Assembly (NCBI GenBank): GCA_023384575.1
Contig: JAHDVP010000023.1
Span: 19,837 to 83,836 of the forward strand
Length of the DNA stretch: 64,000 nucleotides
Direction: 5' to 3'
Origin: Acidobacteriota bacterium
GTDB lineage: Bacteria > Acidobacteriota > Vicinamibacteria > Vicinamibacterales > JAFNAJ01
Below the pieces are notes generated by a model that saw only the letters and a list, made by a program, of their open reading frames with translations, was not told the DNA's origin and ran no database searches. The position numbers and the translations under genes were made by a program. Numbering within the stretch: position 1 is the stretch's first letter; every line of letters begins with the position of its first letter. This document shows positions 55,323 to 62,839 of the stretch, one piece after another.

Positions 55323-55661
55323 TCACGGGCACAGAGGACACTCCGCGCAGTTCGTCAAGCAGTCGAAATAGGCCCAGTCGCACTGGTCGCTGCAGACCGA
55401 GCGGTAGGGTTCCTCGTAGCCACTGCATCCATGGTAACAGTACCAGTGGTTGACACTACACATGTCAAGGCAGTCCCAGTACGCGTTGCAGCCGACGAAG
55501 GGACAAGCTGCGAAAGCCTTGCTCGGTGTCGCGATGAGTGAAACGATCACGAGCATACACACCGCAGCCCACTTCTTCAGCAATCTGTTCCGAATAGACC
55601 ACCTCTCGTCTGCGGCTGCGGCCGACCTCAAGTCCTGGAATCGGGTCACTGAGCAGTACAT
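55323..55661 (-). CDS. Small exported cysteine-rich protein with doubled CX3C-X6-CX3C motif
   Basis: This protein was not recognised. A signal peptide (KKWAAVCMLVIVSLIATPSKAFA) precedes a mature chain of about 60 residues with 12 cysteines. They form CLDMC-6-CYHGC and, after ten residues, CSDQC-6-CLTNC, plus two Cys before and two after. This spacing places cysteines on one face of two helices, so a disulfide-stapled helical hairpin or a metal-binding bundle is expected. The start is uncertain: ATG 55661 is given, ATG 55721 or a nearer TTG is possible. A thioredoxin-fold gene lies 160 bases upstream on the same strand, which fits oxidative folding. Base composition is less GC-rich than its neighbours. 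Confidence 0.62.
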   Translation of the reverse strand: MYCSVTRFQDLRSAAAADERWSIRNRLLKKWAAVCMLVIVSLIATPSKAFAACPFVGCNAYWDCLDMCSVNHWYCYHGCSGYEEPYRSVCSDQCDWAYFDCLTNCAECPLCP

Positions 55662-55821
55662 TGGTCGTACTCCGGTTCTCTGTGAACGTTCGACGAGCCA
55701 CGTCTTGATCGATGGCGTCACCTGGCTGACTTCTAACCCACCTCGCAGTCGCGCGGCCCATGCATCAGGTCCTCCACCAACTCCACCACTTTTCAGTCAC
55801 TTGGGACAGACCGATCGTCGA

Positions 55822-56400
55822 TCAGGGCCTGAGGGCTGACTCCAACTCCGCGGCTCTGTTCCTGAGCGCGCCTCGCCACACCTGCTTGACCCGACCAGAG
55901 GTCCCGACAACCAGTGCGGTCGGAGTCGAGCGTACTCGGAATGCTCTGTCGACGGTTGTGACAGAGTCAGCGTGGACACCACGGATCCGCGCGTACTCAG
56001 TGAGAACCGACGCCGGTTCGAGACCAGCAAGCACCAACTGGAATTGTTTCGATCGACGCTCGCGTGCAAGTCTGGCGTAGGTCGACATGTCCTCTTCGCA
56101 GAAACGACACGTCGTCGAAATCACGACAAGAAGCGTTAGGGGTTCCGCACTCCAGTCCACACCACCCAATGGAGCGACTAGATCCCCAGGGCGATACTCA
56201 AGCTCAGCTTCGGCCTGCGTCCGCATGACCGGTTCGCCTCCCAGCCAACGCTGCACGACAGCCGCACCGACAATCAGGCAGGTCACGATCAGGCAGATAT
56301 TCGTGACGGCTTCGAGGTTGGTGCTTCCCTTGCAGCTCTCGAAGCCGTCACGTCTCCGATCAGCGACGGCACTGAAACCACGGACATAGACGGTCGCCAT
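55822..56400 (-). CDS. Membrane-anchored thioredoxin-fold protein
   Basis: A 192-residue protein. Residues 1-30 are cytoplasmic. A transmembrane helix (NICLIVTCLIVGAAVVQRW) is near 33-51. An extracytoplasmic thioredoxin-like domain follows with the redox motif TTCRFCEED near 95 and the cis-proline loop RSTPTALVVG near 157. This is a TlpA/redoxin-type thiol-disulfide protein. It stands upstream of the 12-cysteine exported protein and may make or reduce its disulfides. Lower GC content is visible. A 46-bp element similar to one upstream of the next gene lies 49 bases before its start. Confidence 0.75.
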   Translation of the reverse strand: MATVYVRGFSAVADRRRDGFESCKGSTNLEAVTNICLIVTCLIVGAAVVQRWLGGEPVMRTQAEAELEYRPGDLVAPLGGVDWSAEPLTLLVVISTTCRFCEEDMSTYARLARERRSKQFQLVLAGLEPASVLTEYARIRGVHADSVTTVDRAFRVRSTPTALVVGTSGRVKQVWRGALRNRAAELESALRP

Positions 56401-56448
56401 TGCACGCTCCAGGTCGTCGACGGTGTCCGCTGCCGAATGCGCCGACTG

Positions 56449-56494
56449 TGCACCTCGTCGCTCCGGGCGTCCAGCAGAAAGTGTTGGAAACTGC
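56449..56494. repeat. Upstream element, copy B
   Basis: About 46 bases before the thioredoxin-fold gene. It matches copy A (57083-57129) at roughly three quarters of positions, including GTCCAGCA and the TTGGAAA/TCGGAAA end. Both lie at a similar distance upstream of co-oriented genes. Confidence 0.5.
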
Positions 56495-56523
56495 AATCGA
56501 GGCGCAGAGCGCGTGGACGGCGA

Positions 56524-57045
56524 TCATCGGGGCAGCCTGAAGAACTGAAGGTCGTCTTCCGGAACGAGCGCCCCAATCCCTCCACGAACGCGGCGGAGCC
56601 ACATCTCGACGCTCGATCGGCCGTCATCGGACAGTCCGGCGAGAACCCTGTCGACCGCGTCGAGCGTCTCCTGGCGACACCGGATGGTGTTGCCCCTCAC
56701 CTCGGGATGCGTGGCATCCAGGACGGCACCGGTGCCCTCCAGGCGGTGTTGTATGCGTTCGAGTCGCTCGATGCAGGCGAGGTCCCGCTCCCTCTGCAAG
56801 CGCGCCTCACGCTCGATCAACTCGCCTTCGGCCACGTCCAGGGCCAGGATGTCCCGAATGGCGGGTTGCAGCTCTGCCAGGGCGAGAGTGCTGAACGCGT
56901 TCTGCCATACCAGCCAGTCTGGTAACGCCTCCGGCGAAACACTGCCGTCGATCCTGACGAACCCTGGTGGGGTCTGCGGTGGGGCTTCAGGGATCTGCAC
57001 CACAATCGAGGCGCCGAGCGCGAACCACAGCATCGCGATGGTCAT
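56524..57045 (-). CDS. Exported helical protein of unknown function
   Basis: A 173-residue protein. GGAGGGG precedes ATG 57045, giving MTIAMLWFALGASIVVQ as a short signal segment. The mature part starts with FVRIDGSVSPEALPDWLVWQ and is then almost wholly alpha-helical, rich in Glu and Arg, with two or three cysteines (LACIER, TIRCRQ). No domain is recognised. It is on the same strand as the thioredoxin-fold and Cys-rich genes and shares an upstream element with the former, so it probably belongs to the same unit or regulon. Confidence 0.65.
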   Translation of the reverse strand: MTIAMLWFALGASIVVQIPEAPPQTPPGFVRIDGSVSPEALPDWLVWQNAFSTLALAELQPAIRDILALDVAEGELIEREARLQRERDLACIERLERIQHRLEGTGAVLDATHPEVRGNTIRCRQETLDAVDRVLAGLSDDGRSSVEMWLRRVRGGIGALVPEDDLQFFRLPR

Positions 57046-57082
57046 GTCGTCGTCCCCTCCTTGCACGAGACGGGGTGAAGCA

Positions 57083-57129
57083 TGCGCCTCGTCGCACCGA
57101 GGCGTCCAGCAAGAAGTGTCGGAAATTGT
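57083..57129. repeat. Upstream element, copy A
   Basis: About 47 bases located 38 bases before the start of the exported helical protein. It is similar to copy B at 56449-56494. A shared regulatory element or the remains of a duplicated stretch are both possible. Confidence 0.5.
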
Positions 57130-57269
57130 GCCGGAAGATTGGATCCTGGAAATTCCACGACCCAAGCGGTGCGCCGCCGGCGACACCGATTCGAGCTTGC
57201 GGGCGGCTTGCTTCCTTGCGAGAATGCGCACACTCACAGTGCGTCGTCCTTGGGGGGAGGCTACGCCAC

Positions 57270-58145
57270 TTGGATCGGCCATCATCGCCGGACGCTGAGG
57301 ACTTGCCCGGGTTGCCGCGACGCGTCTCACCGCGAGACGTCCGCTCCCCGCCCCGGCCTCGCGTGCTGATCGTCTTCCGTAATCCCTCGGACAGCAGCAC
57401 CGTGCGGCAGGCGCTCCAAGCGCTCGCCATCGAGGTCCTCGTGGCGGCGACGGGGCGACAGGCCTTGGCGCTGGCGCGGTCACGGTGCTGCGACGGCCTC
57501 ATCCTCGACGTGCGACTGCCCGACGTCGACGGGCTCGACCTTGTGCAGGCGCTGCACGACGATGGGTGCCGCCTCCCGTGGTTCGCCTACGCGGCGGCGT
57601 GGTCGCCCGATGCGGCGCGGCGCGCACACCACCTTGGAGCGCGGCACCTCCTCCACTCGCTCCAGGCGGACCAGATGGTCGACTGGGTGCGCTCTGCGCT
57701 CGCGCGTCCGACGCCGATCGCGCACGGGCCAGACGCGCACGAGCGTGCGGCCGCGTCGGCGGCGGACGCGTGGGCGCGCCTCGTCGTCGCCGGCGCCGCC
57801 GCGCCGCACGACCTGCGGACGCTCAGGATGTGGGCGCACGTCGCCGGCGTCAGCCGCACGGTGCTGCGTGCCCGCTGTCGGCTTGCGGGCGTCGCGGCGA
57901 AACCCGCCAGCGACCTGGCCCGCGTGGTGCGTGCGAGGCTGCAGACGTTGCCCGGCGAGGCCCCGGCCCTGTGGCTCGACTGCGGCGACGAGCGCACACG
58001 CGGCCGGCTGCTCCGTGGCGCAGGCGTCGACGAGTCACAGACGTGGCCGTCGGTGGGCGAGCTGCTCGAGCGACAGACCTTCGTTCCTCCGGCGCACGAG
58101 GCCGTGCGCGCGCTGAAGCGACACCTGGTGTCCGGGGCTGACTGA
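57270..58145 (+). CDS. Response-regulator-like protein with C-terminal helix-turn-helix
   Basis: A 291-residue protein. GGGGGGAGG at 57252-57260 sets the TTG start at 57270 (GTG 57363 is an alternative). Residues about 30-140 form a receiver domain: VLIVFRNPSD, then the phospho-acceptor Asp in GLILDVRLPDVDGLDL near 85. The end of the domain reads GARHLLHSLQ, with His in place of the invariant Lys. A C-terminal helical DNA-binding region (about 180-230, LRTLRMWAHVAGVSRTVLRARCRLAGV) resembles AraC-type helix-turn-helix. No histidine kinase is adjacent. It is divergent from the Cys-rich cluster and is a candidate regulator of it. Confidence 0.72.
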   Translation: MDRPSSPDAEDLPGLPRRVSPRDVRSPPRPRVLIVFRNPSDSSTVRQALQALAIEVLVAATGRQALALARSRCCDGLILDVRLPDVDGLDLVQALHDDGCRLPWFAYAAAWSPDAARRAHHLGARHLLHSLQADQMVDWVRSALARPTPIAHGPDAHERAAASAADAWARLVVAGAAAPHDLRTLRMWAHVAGVSRTVLRARCRLAGVAAKPASDLARVVRARLQTLPGEAPALWLDCGDERTRGRLLRGAGVDESQTWPSVGELLERQTFVPPAHEAVRALKRHLVSGAD

Positions 58146-58267
58146 GGCGTGGCCTCGACGCCACGGCAAGCCGAACACACAGGCTGCATGACGCGGACGC
58201 GTTCGCGAAGGTCGGCGGGACTTGCCTGGCCGTCGGTCTCCACTCATCCCAGGCTTTCCAGGCCGGC

Positions 58268-58297
58268 TTGCAGCCCGGCATCCTGGCAGAGTAGCAT
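58268..58297 (+). promoter_or_regulatory. Promoter of the vapBC module
   Basis: TTGCAG (58268-58273) and TAGCAT (58292-58297) are 18 bases apart. The leader of about 20 bases contains AGGAG (58316-58320) at the proper distance from ATG 58326, so this module, unlike its neighbours, has a normal ribosome site. Confidence 0.5.
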
Positions 58298-58325
58298 ATG
58301 TACAGCATCTGCCCCAGGAGAGTTC

Positions 58326-58559
58326 ATGGATGAGGGACGTCAGGTGCGCCTCTTCAGGAACGGTCGGAATCAGGCGCTACGCATCCCGCGCGACCTCGAA
58401 TTGCCGGGCCGCGCGGCCACCATCCGCAAGGAGGGTACGCGGCTGATCGTCGAGCCCGTTGGTGGGCCCTCGCTGCTCGCTGTTCTGGCGAAGCTGAAAC
58501 CGCTCGACGAGGAGTTCCCACCCATCGTCCGCCCCGGCGCCGAACCAGTCGAGATCTGA
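58326..58559 (+). CDS. VapB/AbrB-type antitoxin
   Basis: A 77-residue SpoVT/AbrB-fold protein (VRLFRNGRNQALRIPRDLELPG near residues 7-28, then RLIVEP). The C-terminal part would bind the PIN toxin that follows one base after its stop. ATG 58326 is set by AGGAG. Confidence 0.83.
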   Translation: MDEGRQVRLFRNGRNQALRIPRDLELPGRAATIRKEGTRLIVEPVGGPSLLAVLAKLKPLDEEFPPIVRPGAEPVEI

Positions 58560-58560
58560 C

Positions 58561-58965
58561 GTGCCGGTAATGTACCTGCTCGACACGAACACGCTCTCCG
58601 ACCTCATCCGTCAGCCACATGGACGGGTGGCCCAGCGCATCGCAGAGGTGGGCGAAGACAACGTGCTGACCAGTGTCATCGTGGCGTGCGAGCTACGCTA
58701 CGGCGCGGCGAAACGAGGAAGCCCACGACTCACCAGGCAGGTCGAGGCGGTGCTCGGCGCGCTCGCCGTTCGCCCCCTCGAGACCGACGTCGAACGAGTC
58801 TATGCCGCCATTCGGATCGCGCTGGAGAAGAAGGGCATGCCGATCGGCGCGCACGACATGCTGATCGCTGCGCACGCGCGGGCGCTCGGCGCCGTCTGCG
58901 TGACCGACAACGTCGGGGAATTCAAGCGGGTGCCGAGACTCGTGGTCGAGAACTGGTTGCGGTAG
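58561..58965 (+). CDS. VapC-type PIN-domain toxin
   Basis: A 134-residue PIN ribonuclease with all four acids: YLLDTNTLSDL, ACELRYGAAK, GAHDMLIAAHA and VTDNVGEF. The typical VapC start MYLLDTNTLSD suggests that ATG 58570 may be the true start rather than GTG 58561. It is paired with the upstream AbrB-type antitoxin. Confidence 0.87.
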   Translation: MPVMYLLDTNTLSDLIRQPHGRVAQRIAEVGEDNVLTSVIVACELRYGAAKRGSPRLTRQVEAVLGALAVRPLETDVERVYAAIRIALEKKGMPIGAHDMLIAAHARALGAVCVTDNVGEFKRVPRLVVENWLR

Positions 58966-59046
58966 CACCAGAGCGACGCCGAGCCGAGCGCATGGGCCCG
59001 GCCGGCCTGCAGCCCTGAGCCTGCGGGCTGTGGCGCAGCCTGTGCC

Positions 59047-59089
59047 GCCACCAGCCAGTAGCCAGCAGCCTATTAGCCACCAGCCTGAT
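59047..59089. repeat. Degenerate heptamer repeat, GCCANNA-like
   Basis: Six successive units of 7-8 bp (GCCACCA, GCCAGTA, GCCAGCA, GCCTATTA, GCCACCA, GCCTGAT) lie between convergent vapC and the M14 peptidase gene. It may be slippage DNA with no known role. Confidence 0.5.
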
Positions 59090-61780
59090 CTACCTCAGCG
59101 CATTGAAGAGGAACCGGAACGTGCCGAGCGACTGCGCGCGGTGCTGCACGCGGAACCCGAGCAGCACGACTCGCCCGCGGCCGTGGCGAACCTCGACGAT
59201 CGCCGCGCGGCCAGCGATGACCTCGGCCCCTTCGAGCCAGCCGCTGAGCAGTGGGTCGCCCTCGCCGTAGCGCGCGCCGATCGATGCGACGGTCGGGTCG
59301 GTGACCTCGTAGGCCGCGCTGTAGGCAAAGAGCGCGGCAGCCCGCTCCGGGAGCCCATGGCCGAGCCGATGGGCGGTGTCGACGTCGAGCGTCAGCAGCG
59401 ATCCCGGGCAGAAGAACTTCTCCGGCGGGACGTCTCGCAGGACGTTCTTCACGGGCAGCGAGAGCGCGTCGATGACGAGGTCGCACGAGGTGTCGAGACA
59501 GACCAGTGTTCCGCCCTCCTCGACGAAGCGCCGCAACGACGCGACACCCTCCTCGCCCAGGCCGCCGGCGTACTCAGGTGGAACGCTGCCCGGGCGGTGC
59601 CCGGCGGCGAGCGAGTCGCCCTGCGCTCTCGGCAGCACGACAGTGTCGAACCGCGTTCGCAGGCCGCCGCGCCTGACGTCCCCGTCGGGCAGCGTCTCGA
59701 ACGGAACCTCGTAGCGTTCGAGCAGGAGTCGCGTCCACCCTTCGTCGATGTTCGCGACCCACGGCTTGTAGAGGCCCACCCGACGTCGTTCGAGCGGCTG
59801 GCCGGCCGGCAGCGGACCGCGACGTGCGACGACGCGTACACCAAGCTCACTCGCCATCGCTCGCACCACGAGGTCGGTTCGGTCCGAGGCGGTCACGACG
59901 AGCGAGCCAGGCACGAACCGCACGCCGTCTGCCTCCATCGCCGTGTCGAGCGCCGCGGCCTCGAGGTCGGCCGCAACCGCGCGGTTCGCGGCGATCGTGC
60001 CGCCAACGCCGCGAGCGTCGACCAGGTAGTGCGTGGGCCGCTCGTCACCAGTGACGGGGGCTGCCTCGACGGCTGCGTGCGCCACCCGCTCCGCCCGTGG
60101 CACCGCGAACGGCTCGTCGATCTGGTCGACGGCGACGCCCATCTGCAGCGGCAGCGTCCAGCCGGCGACATCGTAGGGTCGCTCGGGGGGCGCCTCGGGT
60201 GTTCGCCGGCGCACCGGGTATGCCTGCCGCTCGAGCAGCGTCTTGGCATAAGCGCGGAAAGGCTGCGCCATCGGGACGATGACCGTGCCTGCCGGATACG
60301 TGCGCCCATCGGCCTCGAACGGCTCGAGGGCCCGCTCGACGTCGACGGCGCCACCCACGAGGACGGTCTGCAACGCGGCCGCCGCGTGCGGGTCGAACTG
60401 ATTTGGCGGGATCACGAACGCGAACGGTCCACCTCTTGCGCCCGCTTCGACGGCGCGCCGCCCCATCGTCACGAAGCCGTCGACGATCTCGAAGCGGTAG
60501 CGCGATGCGGCCGACAGGAGGCCGCGCACCGCCGTCAGCTCGTACTCGACGATGTCGCGAAGCCGCCAGGTGCCGCCGGGCCAGGGGTTGGGGAAGTTGA
60601 CCTGCGGGCGGTGGTCGGGCAGGCCGCGCGGGGACGAGGTGAGCTCGTCGCGGGTCACCTCGATCGGATCGGCGAGCCGCGCGCTCGCCGCTTCCGAGAG
60701 CAGGCACACCGTGTTGTGGCCGAGCGGCGCCGAGTCTTCGTAGCCGGGCGAGAAGTAGTCGAAGAGGGCGTTCTGGACGACGCCCTGCCGCCCTTCGCGC
60801 TCGAGGGCGAGCGACATCGCGTGGCCGAGCAGGCCGGCCGTGCGCCAGAGCAGCGGATCCGAGTTCGGGTCGATCGGGTCGTAGACGGGCGGCACGAAGA
60901 AGCGCGCCCCACGCGGCCCCATCTGGTGCAGCGACAGGAAGACCTGCGGGTGCCACTCCCGGTAGAAGAAGCGCGCGATGGCGCGGTTCTCGGCGAGGTT
61001 CAGCATGAACGCGTCGCGGTTGAGGTCGTGCCCGGCATACTCGTGATAGAGCCACGGCATCGGCGCGTTCGCAAACGCCGTGCCGCGCGTGCGCGCGTCC
61101 CAGTCGACGACGAGCTCGTGCCCATCCGGGTTGAGCGACGGGATGAGTACGACCACCACGTCGCGCAGCACGCGCAGCGTACCCGGCCCGTCGCTCGTCG
61201 CGAGCTCGTGCAGCAGTTCGTTGGCCATCTGCGTCGCGCCAATCTCCGAGGCGTGCACGCTGCAGCCGAGCGCGACGATGGCGGGGTGCGACGCGACCAG
61301 GCTGGCGGTGTCTTCCGGCGAGAGGCCGCGCGGATCGGCGAGGCGACGATTCACAGCCTGGATCTCGTCGAGCCGCGCGATGTTCTCCGGCGCGCTCACG
61401 ATGGCGGCAATCATGCGCCGTCCCTCGGTCGACTCGCCCGTCGTCACGAGCTCGACGCGGTCGGAGGCCTCGGCCACCAGGGCGAAGTAGCGTTCGATGG
61501 CCGCCCATCCCGCCAGCCGCCCGTCGTCGCCCATTCGGAAGCCGAAGAACTCCGTGGGGGAAATGAGGGCCGAGGCGGCGGCTGCTGGCTGCGTCAGAGG
61601 GGCGAGCGCTTCGGCGGCGGCCTGGCTCGCCAGAGGTGGCGTTGGGACCAGCGCGACCTGCGCACCCGCAGCCGAGGGCGAGGCGGTCGTGGCGAGCAGC
61701 AGGGCGAAAAGGACCGAGCGCCGCGCAAGGCACAGGACTCGGCGTGAACCGAAGGACGCGACGGGCGGTGACATGGACAC
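59090..61780 (-). CDS. Exported M14-family zinc carboxypeptidase with C-terminal amidotransferase-like domain
   Basis: An 896-residue protein with a signal peptide (SVLFALLLATTASPSAAGAQ). The M14 domain spans about 70-400: zinc ligands His and Glu in CSVHASEIGAT, Arg/Asn in HDLNRDAFM, the third His in SLHQMG, and the probable catalytic Glu in CLLSEAAS. The C-terminal half (about 590-896) looks like an amidotransferase/ThuA-type fold (FDTVVLPRAQG, GGTLVCLDTSCDLVID). This layout recurs in exported M14 proteins of Acidobacteriota and Bacteroidota. It probably trims peptides in the periplasm. No operon partner. Confidence 0.87.
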   Translation of the reverse strand: MSMSPPVASFGSRRVLCLARRSVLFALLLATTASPSAAGAQVALVPTPPLASQAAAEALAPLTQPAAAASALISPTEFFGFRMGDDGRLAGWAAIERYFALVAEASDRVELVTTGESTEGRRMIAAIVSAPENIARLDEIQAVNRRLADPRGLSPEDTASLVASHPAIVALGCSVHASEIGATQMANELLHELATSDGPGTLRVLRDVVVVLIPSLNPDGHELVVDWDARTRGTAFANAPMPWLYHEYAGHDLNRDAFMLNLAENRAIARFFYREWHPQVFLSLHQMGPRGARFFVPPVYDPIDPNSDPLLWRTAGLLGHAMSLALEREGRQGVVQNALFDYFSPGYEDSAPLGHNTVCLLSEAASARLADPIEVTRDELTSSPRGLPDHRPQVNFPNPWPGGTWRLRDIVEYELTAVRGLLSAASRYRFEIVDGFVTMGRRAVEAGARGGPFAFVIPPNQFDPHAAAALQTVLVGGAVDVERALEPFEADGRTYPAGTVIVPMAQPFRAYAKTLLERQAYPVRRRTPEAPPERPYDVAGWTLPLQMGVAVDQIDEPFAVPRAERVAHAAVEAAPVTGDERPTHYLVDARGVGGTIAANRAVAADLEAAALDTAMEADGVRFVPGSLVVTASDRTDLVVRAMASELGVRVVARRGPLPAGQPLERRRVGLYKPWVANIDEGWTRLLLERYEVPFETLPDGDVRRGGLRTRFDTVVLPRAQGDSLAAGHRPGSVPPEYAGGLGEEGVASLRRFVEEGGTLVCLDTSCDLVIDALSLPVKNVLRDVPPEKFFCPGSLLTLDVDTAHRLGHGLPERAAALFAYSAAYEVTDPTVASIGARYGEGDPLLSGWLEGAEVIAGRAAIVEVRHGRGRVVLLGFRVQHRAQSLGTFRFLFNALR

Positions 61781-61824
61781 GCGGGCTCCAGGGGTTGAGG
61801 CGATGATAGCAGGGCCCGGTTGCC

Positions 61825-61853
61825 TTGACTTAGTCTGACGACTTAGTTCATTC
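61825..61853 (+). promoter_or_regulatory. Promoter with GACTTAGT direct repeats before a Phd-type antitoxin
   Basis: TTGACT (61825-61830) and a weak TTCATT (61847-61852) are 16 bases apart, the latter ending 8 bases before ATG 61861. GACTTAGT occurs twice, 13 bases apart (61827-61834 and 61840-61847), as expected of an antitoxin binding site. Confidence 0.5.
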
Positions 61854-61860
61854 TCGGATC

Positions 61861-62118
61861 ATGCCGACCGAGGTCATGCAGGTCAACGTGCACGAGGCGA
61901 AGACGCACCTGTCGCAGCTGCTGGCTCGGGTGGCTGCCGGCGAGGAGATCGTCATCTCGAAGGCCGGACGTCCCGTGGCGCGCCTGGTGCCGTTTCGCGA
62001 CGCCGGCCGGCCGCGCTTGTTGGGACAGGATCAGCACCTCTCTCACTACATCGCGCCTGACTTCGACGCGCCGCTTCCGGCCGAGATGCTCGACGCGTTC
62101 GACGGCGAGGCGAAGTGA
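61861..62118 (+). CDS. Phd/YefM-type antitoxin
   Basis: An 85-residue protein with MQVNVHEAKTHLSQLLARV and EIVISKAGRPVARLVPF, the Phd/YefM consensus. The C-terminus with Pro/Asp (HYIAPDFDAPLPAEML) is typical of antitoxins paired with VapC toxins of the LDTQ/LDTH type. It overlaps the toxin gene by one base. Confidence 0.87.
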   Translation: MPTEVMQVNVHEAKTHLSQLLARVAAGEEIVISKAGRPVARLVPFRDAGRPRLLGQDQHLSHYIAPDFDAPLPAEMLDAFDGEAK

Positions 62119-62507
62119 TGAGAGTGCTCCTCGACACGCAGTGCTGGCTCTGGATGAACCTGGCACCGGATCGACTCTCGTCAGGGGCTCGGGCGATCCT
62201 GTCGTCGCCGGACACCGAGCTCTGGCTCTCGGCGGCCAGCGTGTGGGAGATCGTGATCAAACATGCGCTTGGCAAGCTGAGGCTGCCGCTCACGCCCGGC
62301 GAGTACGTGACCAGCCGCATGACGCGCGACGGTGTGCGTCCCCTGGCCATCGGTGTCGATCACACGCTGAGGGTCGCGGACCTCGAGGCCCACCACCGGG
62401 ACCCGTTCGACCGATTGCTGATCGCGCAGGCGCAGTGCGAGGAGGTCCCGATCATGACCAACGACCCGCAGTTCGCCGCGTACGGCATCGAGGTCGTCGA
62501 GGCCTGA
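62118..62507 (+). CDS. VapC-type PIN-domain toxin (LDTxxxLW subgroup)
   Basis: A 129-residue PIN ribonuclease starting MRVLLDTQCWLWMN. It has SVWEIVIKHALGKL, DPFDRLLIAQA and IMTNDPQFAAYGIEVVEA, with all four acids placed. This is the usual partner of Phd-type antitoxins. The start ATG 62118 overlaps the antitoxin stop (TGATG). Confidence 0.87.
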   Translation: MRVLLDTQCWLWMNLAPDRLSSGARAILSSPDTELWLSAASVWEIVIKHALGKLRLPLTPGEYVTSRMTRDGVRPLAIGVDHTLRVADLEAHHRDPFDRLLIAQAQCEEVPIMTNDPQFAAYGIEVVEA

Positions 62508-62587
62508 AGGACCAACCCCACTTCCACAATCCGGCTGGGAACAGGTTCTTGCCTGCTGCGATCCGGCTTCCCGTGTACCATGGGCGC

Positions 62588-62839
62588 GTGGACCGGGACG
62601 ACCTCAGGCAGTTCGCGCTGCGCGACTGGGCCGCAGTGGCCGAAGAGAAGGCGCGCTACTGGGCGGCACAGAAGGACGTCATGTCGTCGGCCGAGGCGCT
62701 TCGCCTTGGGGCCGAGTTGCGGGCCTACGTGAGCGCCTTGCGTCCGGACTGGCCCACGGATGCCGAGCGAGAAGCCGACCTCGATTCCCACGCGCGCGTG
62801 GCGAGCGCCCTTCGTGCCGTCTCCCACACCTCCCGTTGA
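62588..62839 (+). CDS. Small helical protein upstream of a nucleotidyltransferase
   Basis: An 83-residue protein not matched to a named family. It is helical and charged (DDLRQFALRDWAAVAEEKARYW, ALRLGAELRAYVSALRPDWP). GTG 62588 is chosen because TACCAT ends 6 bases before it, the pattern seen at other genes here. Its end overlaps the next gene by about 80 bases if ATG 62760 is used. It is a candidate partner of the nucleotidyltransferase. Confidence 0.55.
   Translation: MDRDDLRQFALRDWAAVAEEKARYWAAQKDVMSSAEALRLGAELRAYVSALRPDWPTDAEREADLDSHARVASALRAVSHTSR

Noticed and set aside
59047..59089. CRISPR-like repeat
   Set aside because: Units are only 7-8 bp, adjoining and degenerate, with no spacers and no cas genes.
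59030..61747. Very long open frame on the plus strand opposite the M14 peptidase
   Set aside because: It is the mirror of a real gene in GC-rich DNA; the translation is Arg/His/Val-rich, with no domains. The same applies to long frames at 1587-3974, 4311-7118, 16148-18907, 19796-21436 and 45269-46984.
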